Both the position numbers and the translations under genes were made by a program. This document shows positions 46,501-55,775 of a stretch of DNA of 64,000 bases, one piece after another. The DNA comes from Chaetomidium leptoderma (taxonomy: Eukaryota; Ascomycota; Sordariomycetes; Sordariales; Chaetomiaceae). The notes below the pieces were generated by a model. The model was not told the DNA's origin, made no database searches, and saw only the letters and a program-made list of their open reading frames with translations. Where the stretch lies: contig MU856844.1 of the NCBI GenBank assembly GCA_033296705.1, forward strand, positions 124,001-188,000, given 5' to 3'. The stretch's first letter is position 1. Each line of letters opens with the position of its first letter.

Positions 46501-48077
46501 GCAGTCTTGGACTGTCGAGCCGTGGAGCGGCGGACAGCGGAAACGGAGTATCCGCAAGAGGCTCCCCGTAACAGGGCCCACCCCGCCCCTACCTGGGCAG
46601 GAGAGCAATGCCACAGCCCTGGGCCAGGTCCACGAGGAGGAAATGGCCGTGGAGATGGCGACTGAGGAGAGCGGCGAGAGGGGCAGGCTCTTTGTTAAAG
46701 TGATGGGAGTCAAGGATCTCGATCTGCCTATCCCCAAGAGTAAGACTGACTCAAAACCCTAAACACCCTGAACCAACCCCACTAACAGTGACAGATGAGC
46801 GCACATGGTTCAGCCTGACGCTCGACAACGGCGTCCACTGCGTGACAACCGCGTGGCTCGAGCTGGCGCGCAACGCGCCCATCGGGCAAGAATTTGAGCT
46901 CGTCGTGCCCAACGACCTGGAGTTCCAGCTGACGCTCAATGTCAAGCTTGAAAAGCCCGCTCCCACGCCGATCAGCAAAAAGGCGCTCCCCTCCCCCACC
47001 AAAACCTCCAAGCCCAAAACCTCGACCTTCAGCCGCGTCTTTGCGTCTCCCAAGAAGCGACGCGAGATGGAGCTCCGGCAGAAGCAGCAAGAGGAAGAAG
47101 AGCGGCTCGCGGCCCAGCGCGACGCCCAGGCCCGGCAGATGATGCTCAAGTCTGCGCAACAGCCGACGGCGTGGGATCTCCTCAGCCCCATTGCCGCCGA
47201 GGACGGCAGCTTTGCGCGCGCGTACGTTTGTCTCAAGGAGCACGAGGCGCGCTGCTTCGGCCGGCCGTACCTCGTCGACGTGGCCACCTTCAACGAATGG
47301 GCGACGGAAGAAGCCGGGTTCGCGTCCAGCGTCAAGAGCAAGCGCGGCCCGGCCGCCGCCGCCGCCGCCGCCGCCACGGGGAACGCGATCCGGCGCGCGC
47401 CCTACAAGATCGGCAAGCTCGAGCTCCAACTCCTCTTTGTCCCCCGCCCCAAGGGCGCCACGGACGACGACATGCCCAAGAGCATGAACTCGTGCATCCG
47501 CGAGATGAAGGCGGCCGAGGAGCGGCTCGCGCGCTGCTGGGAGGGCCACCTCAGCCAGCAGGGGGGCGACTGCCCGTACTGGCGCCGGCGCTACTTCAAG
47601 CTGGTCGGCGCCAAGCTCACGGCCTACCACGAGGCCACGCGCCAGCCGCGCGCCACCATCAACCTGGCCAACGCCAAGCGGCTGATCGACGACCGGCGCA
47701 CGCTCATGGAGAAGGAGACGACGGGCCGCGGCGGGCGGCGCCGCCGGTCCGCGTTTGCCGAGGAGGAGGAGGGCTACATGTTTGTCGAGGAAGGGTTCCG
47801 CATCCGGTTTAATAACGGGGAACTCATTGATTTCTATGCCGATTGCACGGCCGACAAGGAGGGGTGGATGGCGGTGCTGGGCGAGGTGGTGGGGCGGGAT
47901 AGTCTTGGGTCTTTGGATGGTGCTGGTGGTGCTAGTGGGGATGATTTGTTGACTGGGAATGGTGGTAGTCGCATGAAGGGGAAGTGGTGTGAGTTGGCGC
48001 TCAAGAGGGAGGAGGCGGTTAAGAAGAGGGCTGAGGGGAGGAGGGTGCATTCGAGGACTAAGAGTATGTATGTCTAG
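43579..48077 (+). CDS. BUD4: BUD4: anillin-like septation/bud-site protein with PH domain
   Basis: Large scaffold that organises septins and the contractile ring at septation sites, 1378 residues. Five exons: 43579-43596, 43671-43808, 43892-46237, 46388-46739, 46795-48077. The first exon is only 18 nt (MPSEHP) and is joined to VQPLRLSKSR by GTATGT, TTCTAACA and CCAG signals. Residues about 50-870 are disordered and acidic, with conserved patches such as LIEAQK-type DFDRVIEAQKRGYLMRQNTK across intron 3. The anillin-like region starts at GRLFVKVMGVKDLDLPIPK and continues NERTWFSLTLDNGVHCVTT, then EFELVVPNDLEFQLTLNVKL. The PH domain (about residues 1200-1320) includes CPYWRRRYFKLVGAKLTAYH and GELIDFYADCTADKEGWM. 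Intron 3 (46238-46387, 150 nt) is stop-free and 3n but removing it restores the conserved sequence. Intron 4 has two acceptors 6 nt apart. Confidence 0.93.
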
Positions 48078-48869
48078 ACTCTAGGGGTGGAGTGGGTTTT
48101 TTTTAGTTGTTGTGACGACGGGATGATGATGGAAGGGTGTGGATAATCATGTGGAGTTTTGTTTGGAGTATGGATGTCAAGGGGATGAGGGGATCATGAT
48201 GATGATGCATGGGGGCGGATGGGATGGGATGGGATGGGATGGGGTTGGGATGGATGGATGGGCTGGGGATGTTATGGGATGGGGATGGGATGGGGATGGG
48301 ATGGGGATGTTATGGAAACAACAACACGGCCACATAGGGACCTGGCTAGCTAACTCGCTCAGCTGGCCCTTCTCATCTCTTGCCTTTCATATCTTTTTTT
48401 CCTTTATTTTCTCTCCTCTTTTCTTTTCCCCCCCTTCCTGGGTGGGGGTCATTCATCTCTGGGGTCGTTGGAGCCACCACCACAACCTCCCGCACACACA
48501 TCTATCTCTCTCTGTCAGTCTAGCAAGCGTGCTCTGCTTTTGTCTCCTGTCTGGGTGTTTTGCCTGGTAATTCATGGAGTTGGGTTTTGTTTTGTTTTTA
48601 TTTTCGATTCATTTTCTGCCGACTCTCTCCCTCCGCTGTTGTCTCTTTGGATGGGGCGGAGGGGAGACGGTAAAAAGCTCGAGCTGGCTTGACTAATATG
48701 GAGGGCTCTTAAAGAAGGAAGGGCTCGGGAGTGTTGTGTGCTTCTTTGTGTGTATTGAGTTTTTGTATTAGGATTTTTAAGGAATGCATTTACAGTTGCG
48801 TGGCCATCATTTGAAGGATTTGGGTTGTGGTCTTGTGAGTGAGTGAGTTACTTGTTTTGTATGATAGGC
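48078..48869. other. Convergent intergenic region with GGGAT-type minisatellite
   Basis: Contains the 3' ends of BUD4 and HIS6. A GGGAT-rich low-complexity tract is followed by a T/C-rich stretch near 48370-48530. No gene is seen. Confidence 0.6.
48217..48318. repeat. Imperfect (GGGAT)n / GGATG minisatellite
   Basis: Perfect GGGAT copies at 48221-48240 continue as degenerate GGAT, GGGGAT and TGGGAT units. It lies just downstream of BUD4, in the 3' UTR or terminator region. Confidence 0.9.
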
Positions 48870-49727
48870 TCACTCCTCCTCCTGCTTCCGGTTCCATTCA
48901 ACACACTCGGCCAACGTGACACCGCTCCCGCCAAAGCAGTCCAGGGCGCTGCCGATGGTCAAATCTACCCTGCCGCCGCTCAACTGCTTCACCTTTTCCA
49001 GGTCCTCCATATTCCGTCCCCCGCCGGCGTACGTCACTGGGATGCTGCACCACTGCGCCAGCTTCTCCACCAGCTTCTCGTCGATGCCCCGCTGCAGGCC
49101 CTCGTTGTCAGCCGCGTGGATGAGGAACTCGCAGCAGTAGGGCTCCAGGCGTTGGATGGAGTCTTGGCAGACTTCCATGTCGGTGATGGTCTGCCACTTG
49201 TCCATGGCGACGAACCACCTGTCCTTCTCCTCGCCGCCGTACCGCCGGCAGCTGAGGTCGATCACCAGCTTGCTCTTGTCGCCGTCGAGCGCGGCAAGCA
49301 CCGAGTCGAGCCGCGGCTGGGAGAAGGTGCCGTTGGGGAAGAGGAAGGACGTGATGATGACCTGGGGGGGGGGATTTTGTTGAACATACACCAACTAATA
49401 ATAAGAGGGAGGGGGTTGTGGTCAAACCTTTTCAGCACCGGCGTCTATCCACTCTTTGGCATTGGAGTCGTTGATGCCGCCGCCGACCTGCAACCCGCCC
49501 GGCCATGCTGCCAGGGACTCCCGTGCCGCATCCCGGTTGCCCGGGCCGAGCATGATGACATGGGCGCCGGCGAGGGCATTGTCACGGTAGAGGCGGGCGA
49601 AATGGGCGGGCGGGTGCGGCGACACAAAGTTTGTCTGGAGAGAGCTTGTTTTGCTGTCCAATGTGCCGCCTACGATCTGCTTGACCTGTCCTGCGTGGAG
49701 GTCGATGCAGGGTCTGAAGCGTGTCAT
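48870..49727 (-). CDS. HIS6: HIS6: phosphoribosylformimino-AICAR ribotide isomerase
   Basis: Fourth step of histidine biosynthesis: Amadori isomerisation of ProFAR to PRFAR in the cytosol. Two exons, 49428-49727 and 48870-49361, 263 residues, close to the 261 of yeast His6. It is a TIM barrel: the first strand has RPCIDLHAGQVKQIVGG with the catalytic Asp of the family, then HVIMLGPGN, LQVGGGIND, a second acidic strand LVIDLSCRR, CEFLIHAADNEG, PVTYAGGGRNMEDLEKV and the closing GGRVDLTIGSALDCFGG phosphate loop. The intron (66 nt, GTTTGA donor, C-run then CCAG) has no clear CTAAC branch site but is demanded by an in-frame TGA. The C-terminus is a short acidic tail. The gene is divergent from FAF1 with 255 bp between start codons; I see no TGASTCA (CPC1/GCN4) site in that interval. 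Confidence 0.95.
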
Positions 49728-49982
49728 TTTGGGGGTGAAAAGGATGTGTGAATTTCAATTGGGCCTTTATTACCCCCTTACAGCTTGCTTGTTTACAGAA
49801 GGCGTGGTGGATGTTTGGCGGGGTCATACGTTCGTAACTCGTTGCTCTTGGAGGGGTGGTGCTTGGCGCTCTGATAAGATAACACCAGCCATCGAGGTTC
49901 TGGCATAATTTTTACCCAAGCTCAACACCAAGCTCATCACCACCCTGAACCCCGACTACGACCATCACAACATCATCTCACA
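49728..49982. promoter_or_regulatory. Short divergent promoter, HIS6 and FAF1
   Basis: Only 255 bases separate the two start codons, so the histidine gene and the ribosome-biogenesis gene must share or abut promoters. I found no TATA box and no general-control TGASTCA site here. Confidence 0.6.
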
Positions 49983-51092
49983 ATGCCGAGCCTACTAGGG
50001 AAACGCAAGTCGCGGCCCGTGGAGAAGGAGCCAGATGCACTTGCCGACGCCCAAGAGCTCCTCAAGCGGTACTTTGAGGCGCGGTTCAAGCCTCTCGCCG
50101 CCGCCGCCCCCCGTGCCGCGCCTAGGAAAGCTGCCAACGACCACGACCACGACAGCGACGACAGCAACGCTAGCCAGGATGACGACGACAGCGACGCCGA
50201 GGCGGGCGAATCTGACTCGGACTGGGGAGGTGTGTCGGACGACGAAGATATGGATGAGGACGACGACGACGACGACGACGACGGTAGGCGCATTACCTGG
50301 TCACCTCGTCCGTGACGGCCTCAGCTAAGACAAGACAGACACTGAAACCCACGTTATCGAGGTAATTGACCACACCTCGGCCGCCTCGACAATTTCAACC
50401 GCAAACATGAGCAAGCGGGAGCTCAAAGCGTACCTCGTAAGGCTGCCCTCCCACCCTGCCGCGCCCCTTTTTACTTTTACCCCCGAGATTGCTGACAACC
50501 GGCCCAGTCCTCTCGGCCACCCGACCACAGCCATTCCGCGGCACAGACGACAGCCAACACCAAAAAGACGCCATCCGACCCGGACCAACCTGAAGACAGC
50601 GCCGCTTTTCTCGCCAACGACCTCGCCCTCCAGCGGCTCATCAGCGAGTCCCACATCCTCTCAGCGGCCGGGGGCAACCCGTCCCACTGGCAGTCCCAGC
50701 ACGCCGCGGGCACCGCCGCCAACGTCCGCGCCTTTGCCGCCGGCCGCACGGCTCGCAAGACCACCGACATGCGCGTGCAGGCTCTGGGGGCCAAGGAGAG
50801 CATCCTCAGCCAGGCCAAGATGCCCATGTCTATGCGCAAGGGCATCGTGGGTGCCGCCGCCACAAAGGAGGGCAAGAGGAGGAGGGAGGCGCGGGAAAAT
50901 GGCATTATCCTCGAACGGGAGGTGAAGAAGGCCAAGACCAAGAAAAAGCCCAGGGGTGAGAGGCCCGTCGATTTGCCCGCTGTGGGGAGGATGAGAGGCG
51001 CCGAGTTGAGAGTCAGCGCCAGGGAGGCGCGGGCCATTGCTGCCTCGGTGAGGGCCCCAGCAGGGAAAGGGAGAGGGAAGAGAAGGAGGTGA
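49983..51092 (+). CDS. FAF1: FAF1-like pre-rRNA processing factor
   Basis: Nucleolar protein needed for 18S rRNA maturation in the small-subunit processome (yeast Faf1, human C1orf131 family). Three exons: 49983-50283, 50339-50436 and 50508-51092, 327 residues. The start MPSLLGKRK is followed by a very acidic segment with an Asp run encoded by GAC repeats, then a KRELKAYL motif at the end of exon 2. The C-terminal core carries the family signature: FLANDLALQRLISESHIL, ALGAKESILSQAKMPMSMRK and KEGKRRREARENGIILERE, ending in a very basic tail. Introns have GTAGGC with AGCTAAGAC and GACAG, and GTAAGG with TGCTGAC and CCAG. The Asp codons of exon 1 run straight up to the donor at 50284. Confidence 0.88.
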
Positions 51093-53238
51093 TTGCGCCA
51101 TGTTCGTACATGTACCGGCGCCGCAGCCTGCAAGCAACCAAACACGTTCTGCAGCCGACGCAAACTGCTACTACACCTGCTCGTCCGTCTCTACGGAGGA
51201 TTCGTTCTTCGAGGTGCACGCCTTGAAGGAGCTTTTGTTAGTTACCCGCCCCTGGCCCCCGGAGAAGAGCGAAGAAGCGAATAATCCTCCTGCGCCATCA
51301 GCGCCGACATACCCACGCCTCGGTCCCGGATTCCTCTGCTCTGTCCCGAATGTCGGCAACCACAGGCTCGGGCCTTGCCCACACCATCGGACTGGCTGGC
51401 AAACAAGCTTTTCCACGGTAGCGCTCTTGAAACAACCCCACGCCCACCCCGACCGGCCACTCCCGCACCCTCCTCCCCTGCCCTTGCCAGCTGGTTTCAA
51501 ACAATCAGCGGCCGGTCAACCTGCCAGCCTACCAGGCAGCCCGAAGTTGACCAACCATGGCTTGGTGGGCCACGCCTCATCATCTGGCCAGGACGATGAC
51601 GTGTATATACACTTCGCCGTTGCAGCCAACAATCCATCTTCAGTCGGGTTTTGGGGTTACGCAGAGGCGTGTGGGTTGCACCGCTTGCCTAGCTGGCCCT
51701 CAGCTTGTGGTCCGCAAGTAAATCATCAGCCGTAGGACAAAGAAGAAATAGTCGGTCGGTCGGTCGCCCTGTCACTACATGTCAGCCTCACTTAGCGTTG
51801 TAGTCACAATACCGTCACTAGCCATCTCATATACAACCCTTTGATAGTGCTATCCAACCAACCCCCACAAATTCCATCGGAGATTCTATACCGTGCCAAG
51901 TCCCTATATATCCATCCCTGTGGTGCGCACTATATCCATCCCTGTGGTGCGCACGTCACGCTGACCTGTCTCTGTGTAAGAGAGGGAGGATACATGTATG
52001 TCATCAAGTGTAGAAACAACAAAAACCAACATGTGCCACGGTACATACGTATACACCACATATGAGATGCCCCTGTGCCGAACCGACCGACCGGCTGGAC
52101 CCCCCTGCCCACTTCCCAACTGACCGGACCGGGCTTGACCAGTGCACCCAAAAGAAGGGACCACCACCACCACCACCCTAGCCAGCCGACCGCCGGACCG
52201 ACTTGGCTGATCATGGGCTAGTTAGTGGTGGTGGTGGTGGTGGCAGTGGCCCCAGCCAACAGGCCGCCGCCGGTCGGTCGGTCGACTTTGTTTAAACTTA
52301 GATTTCCCCCCCCACCTCATCAGCCATACATATGTATACGAACATGGACACAATTTGATGTTGTTGTCATACGGGATCATGGCGTCCATCTACATCGTGG
52401 GGTAGCTGGGCAGGCCCATGGGGGGGTGGTGACACCCATCTATGTCAACCGGGAGGTACATGTACATATAGGACCTGGCCGTTCTCTTTCGTGGCAGTGA
52501 AACATCCCTTGGTTTCCTTCTCAGCAACTGGTCACCTTGAGGTTTCCTAGTAGTGATGATGGTGGTGGTGGTGGCGGTGTGGTATTACAAGCTGTATAGA
52601 GAAAAAAAGTAAACGTCGAGAACTGTTGTAGGGTTGATATCGCATTTAAGTTCAAGTTAAATATATATGATGAACACCGTCATGTCAGTCACACAAGCCG
52701 TATTTTGCTCAAAGCCTTGGATTGCTTCATCGCCTGGTATCTTACTCTCCAGCGCCAGCCACCTAGAGGCGCATCCCATGTGCCTATCAACAAGCCAAAA
52801 AGAAGTAGAAAAGAAAAAGAAAATGGAGAAGAAGACAAAAGTTAAATATATACAACAGTGCTCAACGTGCCTTCTTCCTTCTTGCCCCCTTCGCTCGATA
52901 CCTATGTTATCAAGAGAGGGAGGACAAACTAAAAAAAAAAGACTACATCTCGCCCAAGCGCATGACAAGCCTCTTTCCCTGCGCCCCGTCTCTAACGTAA
53001 ATCCATCTTTTTCGAACACTGCAATGCTTACTTACAAGATGCCACTGACAAAGGTAAAAAAAAAGACAATAACACACCGCTGACACCCCCGACGTCGTTT
53101 TTCCAGACGCCGAGAATCCAGCGATATGGAAAGAAGCCCCGGCAAAAAAGCGCCGAGGGAGAGTATAGAAAATATTCGAAGTTTATGATGACGTGTCGGC
53201 CAAAGTGGATGGCCCTACCGTCCCAGCTCATTCCCGTT
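51093..53238. other. Convergent intergenic region, no gene seen
   Basis: About 2.1 kb between the stops of FAF1 (plus) and STE12 (minus). A plus frame at 51100-51735 has no domain and is probably 3' UTR of FAF1. Other contents are a 24-bp tandem duplication (51907-51954), GTC/GGT-rich runs near 51750 and 52215-52245, and AT-rich sequence near 52600-53200 that suits the STE12 3' UTR. Confidence 0.55.
51907..51954. repeat. 24-bp perfect tandem duplication
   Basis: The 24-base unit at 51907-51930, beginning TATATCCATCCC and ending GTGCGCAC, is repeated exactly at 51931-51954. Each unit ends in GTGCGCAC, a self-complementary octamer. Confidence 0.95.
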
Positions 53239-55775
53239 TTAAGCCATGCCACCGGTGTTGATGGCGTGCGGCCGGCTCATCGTCATGGGCATGCTGAGCG
53301 TCTGGAGGCTGTTGAACGTTGGTGTTGGCCCCATATTTGCCGAGTTCGCGGGCGGCGCGCCGTGAGAGGAAGCGTTGCTGTTGACGGCCGCATCGAGCGA
53401 CCCAGCGACGTAGCCGCCCTCGGATGTTGGCGAGGCGTCCTCGAGTGACGACATCTGGTCCTCACCAGAGTACTGCTCCTCCTCCTCGCCCGAGTTGAAG
53501 TTACCCTCGGCACCGTCGTTCCGATCATGGGTGCGCTTGTGCCTGCAAAGAGAGCGCTTGTTAGTCCCTGCTTCATACCTAATGCAAATACAATATGTTG
53601 GGCTTGGGTGCTTGTTATGCAGTGCTGTTGTGTTGTGACTCTTGGCGAAGGCTTCAGGAGGCTTGGATGATTGCTCCGCTTTTGGCGTGCCACTTGCGCA
53701 ACATTGCTGCTCAACTTCCCACTTGTCGACTGACGAAGGAAATGATACACCAAAGAAACGAGGGGGGCATACTGTGCTAGGTTGTCTGATCGGGAAAATG
53801 CCTTGCTACAATAAGGGCAGGTGTAGGGTCTCTCTTGTGTGTGTGTTCTCACGTGTCTGGAAGGTCTGGTCAGATACACCGCAGGAGGGTCACAGATATT
53901 AACAAATGAAATAGTATCCAAGTTCTTACCGCTTCAAGTGCTCCAATCTCTTGAAGAGCCGACCGCACGAGGGGATGGGGCAGGTGTGGGATTTTTGGGG
54001 ATAGGGGCCAAGTTCCATGACGGTGGCGGAGCGGGCTCGGCGTACCACGTTGGGGCCGCCGTGCATCATTTGGCGTTGGTCGTTCAGGGGACCCAGTTCG
54101 TCAACTGGTAGCGGAGAATAGTCGTGTTGATGGAGGGCCATCGGGTTGAGAGCAGGGCTACCTTCTACAGCTGACAGCGGGGTTCCGTGGCGCGACATGT
54201 CAAGCACCTCCTTGTGGTGGTGGTGGTGGTTGCCCATCGGCATGCCCGAGTTGCTGTACGTCAGGCCTGGTGGGGAGGTGTCCTCAGACTCCTCGCCTTC
54301 GGCAACAGGGCCGACTGAAGTGGACACCGACCTCCTCAGATCGGAAGGGCGGTGGTTCGCCGAAGTAGCTGCCGCCATAGCCGCAGTTGTGGCCGACAAC
54401 GAGGGAGGGATGGACGAACGCCGCCTCCTTTGCTTGTATGTCGGCGAACCTTCAATCACAGAAGAGTAGACATTGTTCGACCCGTACGGCCGCGGGAACG
54501 AAGGCCCAGCCAAGTTCGAGGGCGGGAGGTGGATCATGCCGTTCAGAGCACCCACAGGGTTGAGGTGGTCGGGGATAGCGCTGTACAGGCCCGTTTCCTC
54601 GTTGGCGATGTAGGCGGGCTCGCCACCAATGGCGAGCGACTGTTGAGGAGGCGTCAGGGGCTCGAAGGAGATGCCCCTCTGGCTGTAATCCTCATAGTGG
54701 GACGACACAAACGACGGCGCAGGCGAGTACTCTAACCCGAATGCGGGCATCGATGTATGCCGCTGGTGCGTCTGGTTCATCGGGACACCGTTCTGATTGT
54801 ACTGAGCGCGCGGGTATTCAGGCTCACGCTTGATCGCCGGTTGAGGTTGGGGCATGCTCGGAGCCATCGCCATTTGTCCATATGGGGCCATAGAATCCAT
54901 TCCCTCGGCCATGGGCGCCATCGTCTGCGCCATGGGCGCCATTGTGTGGGGAATCGGCTGAGGCATCGGCTGGTGCATCATCTGCGGGGGCGGCATCGAA
55001 TCCATCGGCGCCATCACCGGGGAGGTGTTTTGCGGCTGCGAGTACGAAACTGGCTGCGGGTTGAAGGACGACGAATTTGCTTGTTGGGCTTTTGTGAGCT
55101 GCTCGTAAAGCGACTGCGACGAATCGAACTGGAACGAGAGCGCCGGCTCGCTGACGGCCATCGTTGTTGCCTCCTGACCCATCTTCTCCCGCTTCAGGTC
55201 TCTCTCGAGGGCGTCTAGGAACAACCTGTCGTGGGGAACGCTGTACCAGTAAAAGACCTTTTGCTTCTTCTGTGTCCGAATGCAGTTGTTCTTGTAGAGA
55301 AAATCGAGAAAGGCGCTCTTGGGTTCCTCGAGCGTCGCATCGGTTCCCGACTTCAGGTTGCGCAGGTCCGAGAAGATGCCTTCCTCAAACTTCTTGGAGT
55401 TCTTGACCGGACGCCCGAACGCCTGGAACCGGAACGACAGACACCTGACGATGTCTGTGCCGGAGATGTGGAAAAGGTTGTTCCATAGCACGCACGAGAC
55501 GTACTCGCCGGTCGGAAGAAGAAACCGCCGAATGTATTGATCGGGTGTCCAGTCAACTGGTGCCGAAAGAAGAAAGTATTTGACTGCAGGCCCCGTGTTA
55601 GTGACGTCCGCCCTCACTTACCGCCGCCTCTTCCGAGGGGGGAGTACTCACGATTGTCAACTTGTTGCAGAGCTACCTGAGCATCCTGTGGAAGGGATTG
55701 CTGAGCCTCCGCGCTCAGCATGAACGTCTCTGGGATTTGTTGGCCGGCCATTGCTGCATTCTGTGGTGGGTACAT
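53239..55775 (-). CDS. STE12: STE12-type homeodomain-like C2H2 transcription factor
   Basis: Transcription factor downstream of the pheromone/invasive-growth MAP kinase cascade. Four exons: 55652-55775 (ATG at 55775), 53930-55583, 53773-53856 and 53239-53542, 721 residues. The N-terminal STE DNA-binding domain lies at about residues 42-160: LKYFLLSAPVDWTPDQYIRR, then SCVLWNNLFHISGTDIVRCL, then FYWYSVPHDRLFLDALERDL. A long Met/Pro/Gln-rich middle follows. The C-terminus has two C2H2 fingers as in filamentous fungi: CPIPSCGRLFKRLEHLKRH with VRTH, and CPYCSKAFSRSDNLAQH with KRTH. Exon 2 ends inside finger 1 and exon 3 inside finger 2. Exon 3 is 84 nt, a whole number of codons; the following intron (230 nt) is long. 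Signals include GTGAGT with CACTAACAC and GCAG, and GTAAGA with TCTGACC and CCAG. About 7 kb without genes lies upstream. Confidence 0.95.

Noticed and set aside
46782..48050. 422-codon frame antisense to BUD4
   Set aside because: It mirrors the GC-rich codon bias of BUD4 exon 5, is Arg/Leu/Pro-rich without a domain, and the sense strand clearly encodes the PH domain.
51100..51735. 211-codon frame just after FAF1
   Set aside because: It begins within the probable 3' UTR, has no domain and no conserved pattern that I recognise.
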